The notes beneath the pieces were generated by a model that saw nothing but the letters and a program-made list of their open reading frames with translations, did no database searches and was not told the DNA's origin. Position numbers and translations under genes: made by a program. This document shows, piece by piece, positions 34,015-35,222 of a DNA stretch of 35,222 nucleotides (positions are counted from its first letter, which is position 1; each line of letters begins with the position of its first letter). This DNA comes from Bacteroidota bacterium (GTDB taxonomy: Bacteria; Bacteroidota; Bacteroidia; Bacteroidales; JAAYUG01), in NCBI GenBank assembly GCA_029571215.1, contig JAKPTE010000012.1:1-35222 (forward strand). Reading direction: 5' to 3'.

Positions 34015-35222
34015 GATTCATCGGGGTTAACCCGGATGCCATCACTCAACGCTTTCGCTCCTCAGAGAACGAAAATAAGCTCTCGCTCATACTCTGGCAC
34101 ATTGCAAGCCTGTGGGAGGATGTCCACGATTGGTGTGGGCTGAGGCCGGGTTGGTTATGGACGGATGTGTGAGTACCTGACGGAGAGGCCTCAGCCTTCC
34201 ATCGTGGAGACTTTTTTTGGTTACTTTTTTGTGTGGCTGACAAAAAAGTAACTCAGGGTGCGGGGTGAAACCCCGCATAGCTCTTCGCCTAAAAAATCTT
34301 TCTATAAAAATGCATTCATCACCTTCCGGGTGAGAGAATCCCTGATTCATGGATGTCCCGAATACCATCGCTTGACACTTCCGTTCCTTATAGAACGGAA
34401 ATAAGCTCTTGCTCCTACTCCTGCCCTTTGCAAGCCTGTGCGAGGATGTCTACGATTGGTGTGGGCTGAGGCCGGGTTGGTTATGGACGGATGGATGGGT
34501 ACCTCACAGAAAGGCCTCAGCCTTCCATCGTGGAGACTTTTTTTGGTTACTTTTTTGTGTGGCTGACAAAAAAGTAACTCGGGGTTCGAGGTGAAACCCC
34601 GCTTAGCTCTTTGCCCGGAAAATCCTTCTTTAAAAATGCATTCATTACCTTCCGGGATGAGGGAATCTCCGATTCATGGATGTCCCGAATACCATCGCTT
34701 GACACTTCCGTTCCTTATAGAACGAAAATAAGCTCTTGCTCCTACTCCTGCTCTTTGCAAGCCTGTGCGAGGATGTCCACGATTGGTGTGGGCTGAGGCC
34801 GGGTTGGTTATGGACGGATGTATAGGTACCTAACGGAGAGGCCTCAGCCTTCAATCGTGGAGACTTTTTTTGGTTACTTTTTTGTGTGGCTGACAAAAAA
34901 GTAACTCAGGGTTCGGGGTGAAACCCCGCATATCTCTTCACCCGGAAAATCCTTCTTTAAAAGTGCATTTATCACCTTCCGGGGTGAGAGAATCCCTGAT
35001 TCATGGACTTTACCCCGGATTCAATCGCTCTACGTTTCCGCTCCTTAATGAACAAAAATAAGCTCTTGCTCATACTCCTGCACTTTGCAAGCCTGTGCGA
35101 GGATGTCCACGATTGGTGTGGGCTGAGGCCGGGTTGGTTATGGACGGATGTATAGGTACCTAACGGAGAGGCCTCAGCCTTCAATCGTGGAGACTTTTTT
35201 TGGTTACTTTTTTGTGTGGCTG
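34015..35222. repeat. Tandem array of 327-329 bp non-coding units (at least 3.7 copies, runs off the window)
   Basis: Units start with GATTCAT at 34015, 34344, 34671 and 34998 (lengths 329, 327, 327 and a partial 225 bp at the window end). Copies 2 and 3 are the most alike. Each complete unit contains, in order: CCACGAT...GGCTGAGGCC paired with GGCCTCAGCC...ATCGTGG about 45 nt later, GTTACTTTTTTGT paired with ACAAAAAAGTAAC, and GGGGT/GGTGAAACCCC. Short minus-strand frames of 61-93 codons recur in the units, but differ in start and length between copies, so they are not annotated as genes. No other gene is seen after uxaC. Confidence 0.95.
34220..34252. other. Perfect 13-bp hairpin within repeat unit 1
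   Basis: GTTACTTTTTTGT and ACAAAAAAGTAAC pair perfectly around a 7-nt GTGGCTG loop. Identical hairpins occur at 34546-34578 and 34873-34905, and the left arm of a fourth at 35203-35215 (cut by the window end). Exact conservation across copies that differ elsewhere suggests that the hairpin is the constrained part of the unit. Confidence 0.85.

Noticed and set aside
34009-34027. Short inverted repeat AACCCG/CGGGGTT right after uxaC as a terminator
   Set aside because: The stem is imperfect, there is no T-run after it, and it overlaps the start of the first repeat unit.
34046-35184. Recurring minus-strand reading frames (61-93 codons, several beginning MSATQKSNQKKS) in the 327-bp repeat units
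   Set aside because: Their starts, ends and lengths differ between copies, and conservation follows the inverted repeats rather than codon positions. They read straight through perfect hairpins, so they are better explained as repeat-derived open frames.

Overview
The window looks like a chromosomal segment of an anaerobic or facultative member of the Bacteroidota (Bacteroidales/Marinilabiliales-like). The evidence is a Bacteroides-type ECF sigma/FecR anti-sigma pair, STN and carboxypeptidase-regulatory domains, several promoter-like TTTG/TAnnTTTG sequences instead of sigma70-type boxes, weak Shine-Dalgarno usage, an anaerobic sulfatase-maturase-type radical SAM enzyme, and many exported proteins typical of the phylum. 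No phage, transposase, CRISPR array, rRNA or tRNA was recognised. Species-level placement is not possible from the sequence alone.

Layout. 1-5.9 kb: 3' part of a radical SAM maturase, a Dps-like ferritin, an MscS channel, an exported M28 peptidase, elongation factor P with an unusual tip loop, and a NUMOD4/HNH-type DNA-binding protein. 6-11.7 kb: a leftward four-gene cell-envelope signalling operon (ECF sigma, FecR, STN/carboxypeptidase-like protein, MG/plug-like protein) with no TonB-dependent barrel. 11.8-16.2 kb: a lipoprotein, then larC-larE-larB, which make the nickel-pincer nucleotide cofactor, and a WbqC-like gene. 16.4-19.6 kb: a FadL-type outer-membrane protein and a Tyr/Trp- and Ser/Gly-rich lipoprotein. 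19.6-22.6 kb: proS, a conserved unknown gene and an acyl-ACP thioesterase. 22.6-25.1 kb: a gene-poor patch with 110-bp tandem repeats, a small XRE regulator with two matching operators, a short exported SBBP-like protein, a NUMOD1-like small protein and an exported unknown. 25.3-34.0 kb: a hexuronate locus around a LacI regulator and a perfect 20-bp palindrome. From 34.0 kb to the end: at least 3.7 tandem copies of a 327-329 bp non-coding unit rich in inverted repeats.

How the genes may work together. The most interesting reading joins the hexuronate locus to the lar genes. UxaC, UxaE and an SDR reductase would convert galacturonate or glucuronate to D-mannonate. The operon also encodes a LarA-superfamily racemase/epimerase with its His/His/Lys/His active-site set at LarA spacing, and 6-phosphogluconate dehydrogenase. 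D-mannonate and D-gluconate are C2 epimers, so the LarA homologue could epimerise mannonate to gluconate. A gluconate kinase encoded elsewhere would then feed Gnd and the pentose-phosphate pathway, bypassing mannonate dehydratase and KDG. The cofactor for that enzyme would come from larC-larE-larB about 13 kb away. This is an inference from motifs and gene context; neither a gluconate kinase nor a mannonate dehydratase is present in the window.
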